From Cellvibrionaceae bacterium 1162T.S.0a.05 (GTDB lineage Bacteria; Pseudomonadota; Gammaproteobacteria; Pseudomonadales; Cellvibrionaceae): DNA of 64,000 bases. Numbering within the stretch: the first letter of the stretch is position 1; every line of letters starts with the position of its first letter. Positions 38,257 through 48,700 of the stretch are shown here, one piece after another. A program made the translations under genes and the position numbers. Below the pieces are notes generated by a model, which saw only the letters and a program-made list of their open reading frames with translations, ran no database searches and was not told where the DNA came from. The stretch spans positions 2,917,501 through 2,981,500 of the forward strand of contig LANB01000001.1 in NCBI GenBank assembly GCA_000964245.1, read 5' to 3'.

Positions 38257-39504
38257 ATGAGCTTGTTAAACGAAATGTTGCTTGATTTGGACCAGCGGAA
38301 TGTCAACCGTGATGTGCCCTTTGACGTCGCGATGGATGAAATAGCGTCCTCCGACAGTAAAATCAATATGCCATTTCTCTTTGCATGTGCCCTGTTAGGT
38401 ATTTCCTTGTTTTTACTCTATTCCAATTTTTTTCCTGGGCGGGAAGCAAAAAAAGAAGGTACCCAGGCAGCCGAATTATCGCTGGTACAGAATGTCAGTC
38501 ACGAAGCTGTTTTGCCAACAGCTAAAAATAAAGAGGTAGAGAGCGAAAATATTCTTAAGCCATTGCCTGTCGAAGATATTTCCGAACCCACAATGCCCGT
38601 TGTTACTGAGGTGCTGGAGGGGAAGGAGAAAAAAATACAGGATGTGCGTGAGGTCGCCACGAAAAAAAGTGGGGCAACAAATACTTCCGGCACTGTCAGG
38701 CATGAGGTCGCTACGGATAAGGTACGCTTTTCTGGTGGCGATACTGCACAGTCACAGGAAGAGCAGCTGGCCGAACAACTCGCTGAATTGCCAGCAAGCG
38801 CCGCAGGAAAAAAACCGGTTGTCTCGCTGGCTGAAGAATCGATAAACGATGTCTTAAACGAAAGCGAGGGTGAATCAGGGATGCGCATTGCCTTGTCTCT
38901 GGAAACACTCGATCGTCAAACGGCAGACAAAGCACGCGTATTAAGGAAAAAATCTCGCGATATGGATGCTCAAGCGTTGTTGCAAAATCAACTTGCGCAG
39001 TACCCGGAGAGCCTGTTGTGTGTGCAGCTGCTTGCAGATTTATATTTTGATACAGGCAAGCGAAATGCCCTCGCCACATTTGCTGCTGAACACCCCTTTG
39101 TTGACCCTTCCTTGCGCGCCTATGTGCTCGCGAGGCTCTATACCCTTGATGGGCAAGTGAGTATTGCGCTCAGCTTGCTGAATAAGCCCTTTCAACAAAA
39201 TACCGTACATAGCGATGTTGAAGAGCCTTATTTGGCTTTAATGGCTGCCTTGTATCAGCAGGCCTCCAGTTTTGCAGAAGCAGAGACCTTATATTTGCAA
39301 TTGGTCCGCACGCAGCCAGAAGGCGTGCGCCACTGGCTGGGCCTGGCACTCGCCAGTGATGCCCAGAATAAAAGTAGCCAGGCCTTGCAGGCTTATAAAA
39401 AAGTTCAACAACTTGGCGTGCCCAGTGATCGAGTGGCTGCGTACATCAATAAGCGAATTGACCTGCTGGCCGCAAGGCAAAACCAGAATACTCAGGGAAG
39501 TTAA
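38257..39504 (+). CDS. mshN: MSHA biogenesis protein MshN, TPR
   Basis: A 415-residue bitopic protein. A short cytoplasmic start (MSLLNEMLLDLDQRN) with the GspB-like SLL-x-x-ML pattern is followed by a membrane helix at about 38-57. A long charged periplasmic linker (60-210) leads to TPR repeats (about 220-410: AQALLQNQLAQYPESLLCVQ, SFAEAETLYLQLVRTQPEG). It lies two bases after mshM, its likely partner, as in GspA/GspB pairs. Confidence 0.88.
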   Translation: MSLLNEMLLDLDQRNVNRDVPFDVAMDEIASSDSKINMPFLFACALLGISLFLLYSNFFPGREAKKEGTQAAELSLVQNVSHEAVLPTAKNKEVESENILKPLPVEDISEPTMPVVTEVLEGKEKKIQDVREVATKKSGATNTSGTVRHEVATDKVRFSGGDTAQSQEEQLAEQLAELPASAAGKKPVVSLAEESINDVLNESEGESGMRIALSLETLDRQTADKARVLRKKSRDMDAQALLQNQLAQYPESLLCVQLLADLYFDTGKRNALATFAAEHPFVDPSLRAYVLARLYTLDGQVSIALSLLNKPFQQNTVHSDVEEPYLALMAALYQQASSFAEAETLYLQLVRTQPEGVRHWLGLALASDAQNKSSQALQAYKKVQQLGVPSDRVAAYINKRIDLLAARQNQNTQGS

Positions 39505-39506
39505 AT

Positions 39507-41252
39507 ATGCAACAACGTATTCGTATTGGTGATTTGCTCGTCGCGCAACAAATTATTAGCGAAGACCAATTAATGCAAGCACTCGACGCACAGAAGAATT
39601 CGGGTCTGAAGCTGGGTCGCCAATTAGTCGAAATGGGTTTTGTTGAGGAGAACACCTTGCTCTCCTTATTGTCTCGACAATTGGATATTCCTTTTGTTGA
39701 ATTGCGCAACTTTCGATTCGATAAGGATCTTGTGCAAAGCCTGCCAGAATCCATTGCCCGCCGCTATCGGGTTATGTTGTTAAGTGAAGATGCGGATTCG
39801 GTTTTGCTGGGTATGTCTGACCCAACAGATATTTTTGGTTTGGATGAGATACAGAAAGTTATCAGTAAAACCATTAAAACCGCCGTGGTTCGCGAGTCTG
39901 AATTGCTGGACATCCTGGATATTGCTTACAGTCGTGCAAGTGAGATCGCTTCGCTTGCGGAACAATTGCACGATGAGCTGGAAGAATCGGCCGTCGATAT
40001 TTCGGATATCGTTACTGATGCCGCAGACAGTGATGCGCCTGTCGTTAAATTGCTGCAAAAAATATTTGAAGAAGCAATCAATACCAAAGCGTCTGATATC
40101 CATATCGAGCCTGATGAACATGTACTTCGTATTCGGCAGCGCATCGACGGCGTCCTTGTCGAACAGGTTATGAATGAAAAACGTATCGCCGGTGCCCTGG
40201 TTGTTCGTTTAAAACTGATGTCGAACTTGGATATTTCGGAAAAGCGTTTGCCTCAGGACGGTCGCTTTAACCTTAAGGTCAAAAAACACAATATTGATGT
40301 ACGGTTATCGACGATGCCGGTGCAATTCGGTGAATCGGTTGTTATGCGGGTGCTTGATCATACCGAGGGTGTTTTGCCTCTCGATAAAGTGGGAATGCCA
40401 CCGAATTATATGAAACGTTTTCGCAGTGTCATTCGCAAACCTCACGGCCTGGTGCTTGTTACCGGCCCGACAGGGAGTGGTAAAACCACCACGCTTTACG
40501 GTGCCCTCTCCGAATTGAATACACCGGAAAAGAAAATTATCACGGTCGAAGACCCGGTTGAATATCGTCTGCCACGCATTAGCCAGGTGCAGATTCATGA
40601 AAAGATCGGTCTCGATTTCAGCACGGTGTTGCGGGCAACCTTACGACAGGACCCGGATATCTTGCTGGTGGGCGAGATTCGGGATGGTGAATCCGCCGAG
40701 ATTGCTTTGCGTGCAGCCATGACCGGACACATGGTCTTATCAACCTTGCACACCAACGACGCTGTGACCTCTGCCTTGCGGTTGGTGGACATGGGGGTGG
40801 ACCCTTTCCTGGTTGCATCCAGCCTGAAGGCCATTATTGCGCAACGATTGGTAAGGCGTATTTGTGATCGGTGTATTGAACCCCATGTTCTGACTGTGGA
40901 AGAAAAAACCCTGTTACACAATTTGCATCGTGACCGGGATATTGAAACCGGGAATTTTCGCCAGGGTGCAGGCTGTCCTCATTGTTTGAACACCGGCTAT
41001 CGTGGCCGAGTTGGTGTATTTGAATTACTCGAAATAAACGCGGCAATGGGTGATGCCTTGCGTGATAACAATGTTCTGGAGTTTAACCGTGCTGCGCACG
41101 CGCACAGTCACTACCGGCCACTCGGAGCGTCTGCACTGGATTTCGCATTGGAAGGGCTGACAACGCTCGATGAAGTTTTACGCGTTTCTGCTCAGGTGGA
41201 AGATGAAAGTCTGGCAGAGATTGCTGAAGAGAATGAGGACGAGGGCGCGTGA
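39507..41252 (+). CDS. mshE: MSHA pilus extension ATPase MshE, c-di-GMP-binding type
   Basis: A 581-residue GspE/PilB-family ATPase that powers pilus extension. The N terminus (about 1-140) carries two MshEN-type motifs, RIGDLLVAQQIISEDQLMQA and KLGRQLVEMGFVEENTLLSL, the elements shown in Vibrio cholerae MshE to bind c-di-GMP. The ATPase core has Walker A GPTGSGKTTT (from residue 320), an Asp box, Walker B DPDILLVGEIRD, and the His box HMVLSTLHTNDA. A tetracysteine zinc motif (CDRC and CPHC) lies near 453-492. Extension is thus probably switched on by c-di-GMP. It overlaps mshG by four bases. Confidence 0.95.
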   Translation: MQQRIRIGDLLVAQQIISEDQLMQALDAQKNSGLKLGRQLVEMGFVEENTLLSLLSRQLDIPFVELRNFRFDKDLVQSLPESIARRYRVMLLSEDADSVLLGMSDPTDIFGLDEIQKVISKTIKTAVVRESELLDILDIAYSRASEIASLAEQLHDELEESAVDISDIVTDAADSDAPVVKLLQKIFEEAINTKASDIHIEPDEHVLRIRQRIDGVLVEQVMNEKRIAGALVVRLKLMSNLDISEKRLPQDGRFNLKVKKHNIDVRLSTMPVQFGESVVMRVLDHTEGVLPLDKVGMPPNYMKRFRSVIRKPHGLVLVTGPTGSGKTTTLYGALSELNTPEKKIITVEDPVEYRLPRISQVQIHEKIGLDFSTVLRATLRQDPDILLVGEIRDGESAEIALRAAMTGHMVLSTLHTNDAVTSALRLVDMGVDPFLVASSLKAIIAQRLVRRICDRCIEPHVLTVEEKTLLHNLHRDRDIETGNFRQGAGCPHCLNTGYRGRVGVFELLEINAAMGDALRDNNVLEFNRAAHAHSHYRPLGASALDFALEGLTTLDEVLRVSAQVEDESLAEIAEENEDEGA

Positions 41253-42472
41253 GCCAGTTTAACTTCTCCGGTAGAACAGCACAGGGGCAATCAGTCGATG
41301 GGACACTTGAAGCTTCATCAGTAGATGCCGTTGCGGCATCATTGATTGGCCGTGGAATTACACCAGTAAAAATTGAAGAAGTCACAGCGACGGCGACAAC
41401 ACTGAGAAAGCTGAGGCATTTAACTGGCGCAGATAAGGTAACAGACACAGACCGCATCATGTTCTGCCGTCAGATGCAAACAATTTGTAAGGCGGGTATT
41501 CCGCTCACGCGAGGCATTCGCGGGCTTGCCGCCAGTATTCACCACGAAAGTTTTCGCGATACCCTAAACAATATTGCCGACCGCCTTGAAACGGGGGTCG
41601 GACTTTCTTCTGCTATGCGTCACCATCCCGATACCTTTAATAATCTTTTTGTTAGCATGATTGATGTCGGCGAAAATAGCGGTAATCTTGATGAGATTTT
41701 CAAGCAGATTGGTTTTTATCTGGAGCGTGACGCTGAAACTAAAAAAAGAATTAAATCCGCGTTGCGTTATCCCAGTTTTGTTTCGACTGCGTTGGTGTTG
41801 GCGATAGCCGCCATTAATATTTGGGTGATTCCTGCCTTCGCGCAGTTGTTTGCAAAATTCAATGCAGACCTTCCGATTCTTACACGAATACTTATTGCGA
41901 GTTCCAACTTCTTTGTTAATTTTTGGCCCTATTTGCTCGTCGCAAGTGTCGGTGGGTTTTTTGGTCTTCGCCACTATCTCAATACAGAACAAGGTGCATT
42001 GAAATGGGGCGAATATAAGCTGCATATGCCATTGGTAGGGGAGCTCATTGATCGCGCTTCAATGGCTCGCTACGCGCGAAGTTTTGGTTTGATGTTGCGT
42101 GCCGGGGTCCCTTTGTCGCAATCCCTCAATTTGTGTGCGGCGTCGATTGATAACCCGTGGTTGGCAGCGAAAATTCGTCGAATTCGGGAAGGTATAGAGC
42201 GCGGTGATAGTCTCTTGAGAACACATTTACAAGCGGCAATGTTTACGCCGCTGGTTTTGCAAATGATTTCCGTAGGAGAAGAAAGCGGCCAGGTGGAAAG
42301 TTTGTTGACAGAAGTGGCTGAGTTTTACGAGCGTGAAGTCGACTACGATCTGAAAACACTCACTGACCGGATTGAACCGATATTGATTGTTGTTATGGCG
42401 GCATTTGTCACAATTCTTGCGTTAGGGATTTTTCTGCCGATGTGGAGCCTCTATGAGGTTCAATCTTCCTGA
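41249..42472 (+). CDS. mshG: MSHA inner-membrane platform protein MshG (PilC/GspF-like)
   Basis: A 407-residue platform protein with two T2SF domains (about 70-190 and 275-395) and three or four membrane helices (near 170-190, 225-245, 375-400). Signatures: FCRQMQTICKAGIPLTRGIR at the start of the first repeat and ARSFGLMLRAGVPLSQSLNL at the start of the second, with MISVGEESGQVESLL. A GTG start overlaps the mshE stop. This protein couples ATPase motion to pilin extraction. Confidence 0.95.
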   Translation: MSQFNFSGRTAQGQSVDGTLEASSVDAVAASLIGRGITPVKIEEVTATATTLRKLRHLTGADKVTDTDRIMFCRQMQTICKAGIPLTRGIRGLAASIHHESFRDTLNNIADRLETGVGLSSAMRHHPDTFNNLFVSMIDVGENSGNLDEIFKQIGFYLERDAETKKRIKSALRYPSFVSTALVLAIAAINIWVIPAFAQLFAKFNADLPILTRILIASSNFFVNFWPYLLVASVGGFFGLRHYLNTEQGALKWGEYKLHMPLVGELIDRASMARYARSFGLMLRAGVPLSQSLNLCAASIDNPWLAAKIRRIREGIERGDSLLRTHLQAAMFTPLVLQMISVGEESGQVESLLTEVAEFYEREVDYDLKTLTDRIEPILIVVMAAFVTILALGIFLPMWSLYEVQSS

Positions 42473-42989
42473 TATTTCAAACTCATTGTTAAGGCAAGGT
42501 GGCTTCAGTTTTTTAGAGCTTTGCTTTGTTCTTATTGTTATCTCTTTTCTTATCTATATCGGTACCGGTTTCTATTTTATGGAAATAGATAAAGCAGAAA
42601 AGGAAGCGTTGCGAACCCAAGCGAACAGCTTTTCCCGGACTGTCGACAGCCTCCGGGCATCGGCATTGATTTCAAATAAAAAGTATATTGATCTCGATGG
42701 TAAGCGTATTTATTTAAATGAGTACGGTTGGCCAGCAAATACCGCTGCTTCGATGTCATCAAAGTCTTTTAATCAGACTGCAGAAGAGTGTCAGCAAATC
42801 TGGTTGGCGTTATATAAATTTCCGCCGCCAAGTATTTTGAATATAAGAGAAAAAAAGTCGTCGTCTCTTTACTTGATTTCCTCAATAAACGGTCGAATTT
42901 GCCGATATGAATTACTAACAAAGCAGGACGTTAATTCCTTTTTTGACTACCATTTAAATACAGGTGTTGTGCGTTTAGTTGTTAATTGA
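42453..42989 (+). CDS. Prepilin-like protein at the mshF/mshB position
   Basis: A 178-residue protein with a type IV prepilin N terminus: GG followed by FSFLELCFVLIVI, with Glu at position 5 of the mature form and a cleavage site after residue 17. The rest is not recognisable. In Vibrio two genes (mshF and mshB) lie between mshG and mshA; here there is one, and it looks more like a minor pilin (MshB role) than MshF. It overlaps the mshG end by 20 bases with GGAG upstream of its ATG. Confidence 0.75.
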   Translation: MRFNLPDISNSLLRQGGFSFLELCFVLIVISFLIYIGTGFYFMEIDKAEKEALRTQANSFSRTVDSLRASALISNKKYIDLDGKRIYLNEYGWPANTAASMSSKSFNQTAEECQQIWLALYKFPPPSILNIREKKSSSLYLISSINGRICRYELLTKQDVNSFFDYHLNTGVVRLVVN

Positions 42990-43000
42990 GCGCCTGTGGA

Positions 43001-43037
43001 GAGTGACGAAATTTTGTCGTAACTCGTAATTTTTTTA
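43001..43037 (+). terminator. Terminator-like hairpin before mshA
   Basis: GAGT-G-ACGA pairs with TCGT-A-ACTC (one internal G/A mismatch) around a 7-base loop. It is followed by GTAATTTTTTT. It sits between the assembly genes and the major pilin gene, and could act as an attenuator or mark the end of an upstream transcript. Confidence 0.4.
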
Positions 43038-43119
43038 AAAGGTGGTGGCCAAGTGTCGGGTTTTCGACTGGAGGTTTCTCCCCTGTTTATTTTGAGCGGA
43101 AAAGTTGGAGATAAAAGTT

Positions 43120-43506
43120 ATGTTGAAAAAGCAATCCGGTTTTACCTTGATTGAACTGATTGCCGTATTGGTAATTCTGGGCATATTGGCTGCTACCGCA
43201 GTACCCAAGTTCATTAATCTGTCTGATGAAGCGCAAGTGGCTGCTGCTGAGAGTATTGTGGGAAGTATAGAAAGCGCCAGTGCTCTCAATCATGCCGTTG
43301 ACATTGCGGTCGAAGCAGGTTTGAGTACTGATACCTTTGAGGTCATTGATACTTGTGATGATAGCGATGGTTTGTTGGCGGGAGGCTTGCCCACTGGATA
43401 TTCTATTGCCGATACAACAGCAGTGGCTGACAAGGAGACTCAAAGCTGTGACTTGACTGCGCCTGGTGGAACAACTTACGCATTTACCGTTATCGGAGCT
43501 CAGTAG
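43120..43506 (+). CDS. mshA: MSHA major pilin MshA
   Basis: A 128-residue type IVa prepilin with a seven-residue leader (MLKKQSG), then FTLIELIAVLVILGILAATA, the canonical N-terminal helix with Glu5. It is smaller than Vibrio MshA (about 170-180). Two cysteines, Cys79 and Cys110, could form the C-terminal disulfide loop. The context (the only pilin gene with a long 5' leader and a preceding terminator-like hairpin) supports the major-subunit role. The ATG at 43120 has GGAG nine bases upstream. Confidence 0.88.
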   Translation: MLKKQSGFTLIELIAVLVILGILAATAVPKFINLSDEAQVAAAESIVGSIESASALNHAVDIAVEAGLSTDTFEVIDTCDDSDGLLAGGLPTGYSIADTTAVADKETQSCDLTAPGGTTYAFTVIGAQ

Positions 43507-43531
43507 GCCCGATAATCAGTAAGCTATTCTT

Positions 43532-43549
43532 ACGTTCATGGATGAACGT
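43532..43549 (+). promoter_or_regulatory. Short hairpin downstream of mshA
   Basis: ACGTTCAT GG ATGAACGT is a perfect inverted repeat 26 bases after the mshA stop, not followed by a T run. A stabilising or processing stem that leaves mshA mRNA more abundant than downstream genes is possible, as in other pilin operons; this is inference. Confidence 0.4.
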
Positions 43550-43596
43550 GCGCTTTCTGTATTTTCTTTGTTGACACCTTTTACAAGGCAGAAAAC

Positions 43597-44046
43597 ATGT
43601 ACGAAACAGATCGCTGCGAAAAAGGATTTACTCTTGTTGAATTAATCACGGTTTTGGTGATTATTGCGATTGTTGCGGCAACGTCAACAAGCTTCATCGC
43701 CCCCTCGCGAACAGCGCAAATGCAAGCAGCGCGCGATCAGATTCTAGGCGCGCTCTCCAGTGCACAGCAATATGCAATGTCACGTAAGCGGGCCATTCGT
43801 GTTGTTACATCTTCCTCTCAAATTGATATCCAACAGGATACTGATGGTGATGGGGACTTTTCACCCTATAGCAGTATCAGCATTGGAAATATTCTTTACC
43901 CGCAAACTTTACCGGGTGGGCACAGTTTAAATTCGGATACCCTGGTATTTAATCGCTTGGGGCAAACAAGTGCGACCACACTGACACTGAGTTATGGCGG
44001 TGTCGATATATCAATTGTTGTTACCGGTTCGGGCTATGCCTACTAG
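43597..44046 (+). CDS. mshC: MSHA minor pilin MshC
   Basis: A 149-residue prepilin-like protein (leader ending CEKG, then FTLVELITVLVIIAIVAAT). The globular part resembles GspH/FimT-type minor pilins, with LGALSSAQQYAMSRKRAIRV, a hallmark of that group. It probably forms part of the pilus tip or priming complex with MshD and MshO. Its stop codon overlaps the mshD start region by 11 bases. Confidence 0.86.
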   Translation: MYETDRCEKGFTLVELITVLVIIAIVAATSTSFIAPSRTAQMQAARDQILGALSSAQQYAMSRKRAIRVVTSSSQIDIQQDTDGDGDFSPYSSISIGNILYPQTLPGGHSLNSDTLVFNRLGQTSATTLTLSYGGVDISIVVTGSGYAY

Positions 44047-44503
44047 AGCACGTGAACGCGGAATCACGCTTATCGAGACTCTGGTTTTTATCGTAGTCGT
44101 AACCGTGGCGCTGGTAGCGGTGTTAAAAGTATTTAATCAGAGCATTTCCGCCAGTGTTGACCCGCTGGTGCGTGTACGCGCACTGGAACTTGCGCAAGCG
44201 CAGTTGGATGAAATTCTCGCACGCAAATTTGACGAAAATACTCCGAGCGGTGGCGTTCCTGCATGCGACAGTGCGGGTGCACCGGCGTGTGCAGGAATTG
44301 TGGCCGATAGTGACTATGATGATGTCGGCGATTTTAATGGCTATAGCGATAGCAGTTACAGTGGATACACGGTGAACGTCATTGTCAGCAGTGCTGGAGC
44401 GGATTTGGGGCTAGCAGCAAATCTCGCGCGTCGCATTCAAGTTAATGTCAGTATGCCGGATGGAGATCAGCTGACGCTCAGTGCCTACAAGGTGAATTTC
44501 TGA
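44036..44503 (+). CDS. mshD: MSHA minor pilin MshD
   Basis: A 155-residue prepilin-like protein from the ATG at 44036 (RARERG then ITLIETLVFIVVVTVALVA). It has a GspI/PilV-like ALELAQAQLDEILARKF stretch that is typical of MshD. An earlier in-frame start at 43994 would overlap mshC far more and delay the prepilin leader; I reject it. The TGA overlaps the mshO ATG. Confidence 0.87.
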   Translation: MPTRARERGITLIETLVFIVVVTVALVAVLKVFNQSISASVDPLVRVRALELAQAQLDEILARKFDENTPSGGVPACDSAGAPACAGIVADSDYDDVGDFNGYSDSSYSGYTVNVIVSSAGADLGLAANLARRIQVNVSMPDGDQLTLSAYKVNF

Positions 44504-45297
44504 TGAAGCGATTGCGGAAGCAGGGCGGATTTACCTTGATTGAAACCATTTCGGTTCTTGTCATACTCGGCGTGCTGGCAGCAGTGGGCAGCCATTTTTT
44601 GGTGACCACCGTGGATGCCTATTCGCTGGCAGAAAAGCGTGCAAAGTTATTGGTGCGAGGACGTGCCAGTATCGAACAAATGACACGCCAGCTGCGATTG
44701 GCCGTGCCGAATTCATTGCGTGTGAGTCCAAGTGGCGCTTGTGTCGAATTTCTTCCGCTCGTTGCAGGAGGGAATTACCTGAATGCCTTACCGGATAGTG
44801 AAAATAGTGCGCCGGCGAGCGCATCAATTGCAACCGCACCGATAATTTCCGGTCTGGGTTCCGCAAACCACGTTATCGTCGGCGGGCTGAGCGCAAATGA
44901 AATTTATAGCGGCGCCTCTCCCTCTGCGCGTGTTGGTTTTGGGGCGTTTAATGGGGCTCCGGCAACACAGATTACACTTGCATCCTCGCACCGTTTTATT
45001 CGTAACTCGCCCACGCGACGTGTATTCGTGAGCGATAATCCCAAACGATTTTGTGTACAAGCATCCTCACTGCTTGAATACAGCAATTACGGGCTCGACG
45101 CTGGCTCACTTGATGACAGTAATCCGGGGGGCGTGACCACTTTGATGGCTTTGAACGTTAGTGCAGCAGGAAACGCCTTTATTTTATCGCCAGGGAGTGA
45201 AGACAGAAATGCCTCTATTGCCATTGCGTTAAATTATTCGTCGGGCGACGAGGTGATAACACTAAACCAAACCGTACTCGTACGAAACGTTCCCTAG
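44503..45297 (+). CDS. mshO: MSHA minor pilin MshO
   Basis: A 264-residue prepilin-like protein with leader MKRLRKQGG and FTLIETISVLVILGVLAAVG. It is of the PilW/GspJ size class (RGRASIEQMTRQLRLAVPNS is the typical post-helix segment). Its ATG overlaps the mshD stop (TGATG), so the minor pilins are translated as a coupled set. Confidence 0.88.
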   Translation: MKRLRKQGGFTLIETISVLVILGVLAAVGSHFLVTTVDAYSLAEKRAKLLVRGRASIEQMTRQLRLAVPNSLRVSPSGACVEFLPLVAGGNYLNALPDSENSAPASASIATAPIISGLGSANHVIVGGLSANEIYSGASPSARVGFGAFNGAPATQITLASSHRFIRNSPTRRVFVSDNPKRFCVQASSLLEYSNYGLDAGSLDDSNPGGVTTLMALNVSAAGNAFILSPGSEDRNASIAIALNYSSGDEVITLNQTVLVRNVP

Positions 45298-45309
45298 CAG
45301 GGTCTGGCG

Positions 45310-45789
45310 ATGATGAGAATAAAATCCTACTCCCCTCCAGAACGTCGGCCGCACAAGAAGGTAATTTTTTTACGGGGCCAACAAGCGGGTTTTTTGATTC
45401 CATTGGCGGCTTTTATTCTGGTGGGTTTAGCCGCACTCGCGCTGGCAATGGCGCGCTTCAGTGCAAGCAGTACCCTGGATACCGCGCAAGAGGGTTTTGC
45501 TATTCAGGCATTTTATGCCGCGGATTCCGGCGCACAATATGGCATGAACAGGATATTTTTTTCCGCTGCTGATCGCGCAAGCACAGACGCGAACTGCACA
45601 AACTTAAATGGCAGTAGTTTGAATTTCGCTGCGCTCGGCCTGGCGTTGTGTTCGACTGAGATCAGCTGCAGTATTTCGACTGACTCAGGAAACACAACCA
45701 GCTTTTATCTGGTTACCAGTGACGCACGTTGCGGTGGCACGGATATGTTTGCCGAGCGCAGTATTGCTGTCAGTGCATTTATGCAATAG
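45310..45789 (+). CDS. mshP: MSHA biogenesis protein MshP (PilX-like)
   Basis: A 159-residue protein with a hydrophobic N-terminal helix (about 27-50) after a basic stretch of about 24 residues. The helix does not carry the FTLIE consensus (it reads GFLIPLAAFILVGLAALALA). The segment AFYAADSGAQYGMNRIFF is the PilX/MshP pattern. Four cysteines in the C-terminal half (at about 97, 112, 119 and 139) could form disulfides. It follows mshO by 12 bases. Confidence 0.82.
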   Translation: MMRIKSYSPPERRPHKKVIFLRGQQAGFLIPLAAFILVGLAALALAMARFSASSTLDTAQEGFAIQAFYAADSGAQYGMNRIFFSAADRASTDANCTNLNGSSLNFAALGLALCSTEISCSISTDSGNTTSFYLVTSDARCGGTDMFAERSIAVSAFMQ

Positions 45790-45795
45790 GTGTTT

Positions 45796-48700
45796 ATGAA
45801 AGTTAAGCTAATAATTTTCAGCCTCTTGAATATTTTTCTTCTTATCTCGCAAGAACTGCGTGCGCAAACTTGTGCAGATATCTTCACTGGTCCCATCCAG
45901 ACAACAACGACGGGAAGCAATATCACTATGGGCTGGTTGTCGCAAGTGAGCGGGGCAAGTGGTAATACACTTGACACTCCCTCGCTCACAGACAATAGCG
46001 GTTTGGGCATGAGTTGCGGTAGTGGAGCATGTGCAGCATCCGGTTCACCCTCCAATCAAGGGAGTTATTCCGGTGGGTATCCGGGCGGGTCGAACATTTC
46101 TACGAGTTGGGGTCAAAATATTAGTGTGTCGCCGGGCAACTATGGAAATTTCTATCATGGGGGAAATGGAACAATTACGTTTTCGCCCGGTGTGTACACC
46201 TTTAGTGGAACCTTTAATTCCAATGCATTTGCGCGTATTGCAATCTCGTCACCAGGAACGGTTTCAATTTTTGTGCAAGGCAATATCACACTTGCATATC
46301 GATTCCAATTTAACGTGAGCAATACCGATCGTTACGCGTTTCTCCATTCAGCAGGCAACATTTCCATTGGCAATGAGGTAACTGCCAATGCCTTGTTTTA
46401 TGGTGAAAATGTAACTGTCAATTTCCGTGCGGAGGTCAATGGCGCTATTGCTGCAAGAACCCAATTGACTCTGCAAAGTCTTGTAGACGTCAATTACGAT
46501 AGCGTGCAAGTGAGCAATACCGATACCAACGGTTTTTGTAGCGGTGGTTCATCTTCGGGACCTAATCCAATCGCTGAGTGGCGAATGGAAGAGCTGAGCT
46601 GGAACGGCACAGCGGACGAGGTCGTTGATTCTTCAGCAAATGGTTTGCACGGAAGGGCTGTCGCAGTCAATTCGAATTATCCGGCAACCTCTGCACTCAG
46701 CCCTGCTATTGCGGGAGATCCGGGCACGTGTTTTTACGGTACTTTTGATGGGCCAAATGCGGGCTATATCCAGGTCAATGATCCCGGAAACGCCTCCATT
46801 CTGGATCTGGATGAGTTTACGGTTACCGCCTGGATTCAGGCAAACAGTTGGCCAGCCTCGGATTTAATGACGATCGCATCCAAAGATGACAATTTTGAGT
46901 TTCACTTAAACCCGGGCGGCCAAATATTTTGGTGGTGGGGTAACGGAAGTAATCGCAATCTAACATCCACTGTGTCGGTACCGCGCAATGAATGGCATCA
47001 TGTTGCAATCAGTTATGAACGCGGTGCCCAAGCCATTATTATTGATGGCGTCACTCGAGGAACATCCTCATCAAATGCAAGTATTGGACAAAATAACGTA
47101 TCTTTTTATATCGGCACAGATTGGAATTTTGATTCCAGAAATTTCGATGGTTTTATTGATGAAGTCCGCGTATACGATCAGGCTCTAAATGCATCAGATG
47201 TGGCCGCGATAATGGCTGAAACACACCCTTGTTCGGGCGTGCCCCTGATAGATCATTTTGAAATTGATGTGGGCACCGGTTCTGCAAGCACCTGCGCGGC
47301 AACGCAAATTACTATTACAGCCTACGATGCCAGCAACACGGTATTAACGGGCTACAACGGAACGATTGCGCTATCAACGTCAACAAACAACGGTGATTGG
47401 TCAGGGAATGATATTAACGGTAGCTTGACTGCTGGAGGCAGCGACAGCGGTGCTGCGAGTTATACCTTCGACACGGCAGACCAGGGGTCGATTATTCTGG
47501 ATCTTGCCAATACACACGCTGAAACCCTGACGATTACGGTGAATGACAGCACCAATGGCGTCGTGACAAGCTCGAGCAATCTGAGTTTTTCCGAGAATAT
47601 ATTTATTGTCTCTCCTGAGGCAACGCAAATTGTGGGCAGGGATACAGAAGTCGAAATCAGTTTGTGGCGGCGTGACCCGTCAACGGGTGACTGTGGTATT
47701 GCCACGGCCTACAACGGTAATCAAAACCTGAAAGCCTGGCTAATTGAACAAGCTGAAGACCCTGCCGGTGTCGATATGACCTTGAGTACGACGAGTTTGC
47801 CACTGAGCCGACCCGCAAGCGATAACCTGAATTTAAATTTTACCAACGGCGTCGCGACTGCAACCCTGCTTGAGAGCACTTTTGTTGGAAAATACAGTTT
47901 GAGTATTGAAGATACGGCATCGAGTTTTACCAGTGGCAGCGATATTTCGTCGGCAAGCAATGACATTATTTTTCGACCGTTCGGTTTTTATTTAGAGGCC
48001 ACGGGCAACCCAGCCGCGACGGATGCCACAGGCGCGGTATTTACGCGTGCAGGTCAAACTTTCAGCTTACAAGCCAGTGCCGTTGCCTGGGACAGCGGTG
48101 ATGACCTGAATGATGATGGCATTCCCGATGGCTTCGATGACGACGATCCGGCAAATAATGTTAATTTGGCAGACAACACGGCGGCTCAAGGTTTTGGACT
48201 TGAAAGTCCGGGAGAGACGTTGAGTTTAAGCGCAAAATTACTATCACCGCTTGCAGGCACGGACCCGGGTTTAAGTGATGGCAGTGCGCCCGGCGACGCG
48301 CGCGTCTTGTCATCCTTTGCGCTGAATGGTTCCACGTGGTCGGCAACAACCAACGATATTCAATTTGATGAAGTGGGGATTATCGAAATCACGGCTGCAG
48401 TGACCGACGTGCTAAGTGGCGGTGATTACATGGGCAGCAGTCAGAGTGCAAACATCATTGGTAAATCAACCTATGTCGGCAGGTTTACGCCTGATCATTT
48501 TCTTATTAGTGGCGTCAACATGACGGAAGCCTGTGAAGCGGTGTTGCCGTATTCCTATATGGGCGAAGAGTTTGCGATTTCCTGGAGTTTACAGGCCGTG
48601 AATGCGAGCAACACCGTGACGATAAATTATGAAGGGGCTTATGCGAAACTCATTAGCCTGGGGCAATTGGATTTTGTTGCCGTTGATGCAGATGGGCCAA

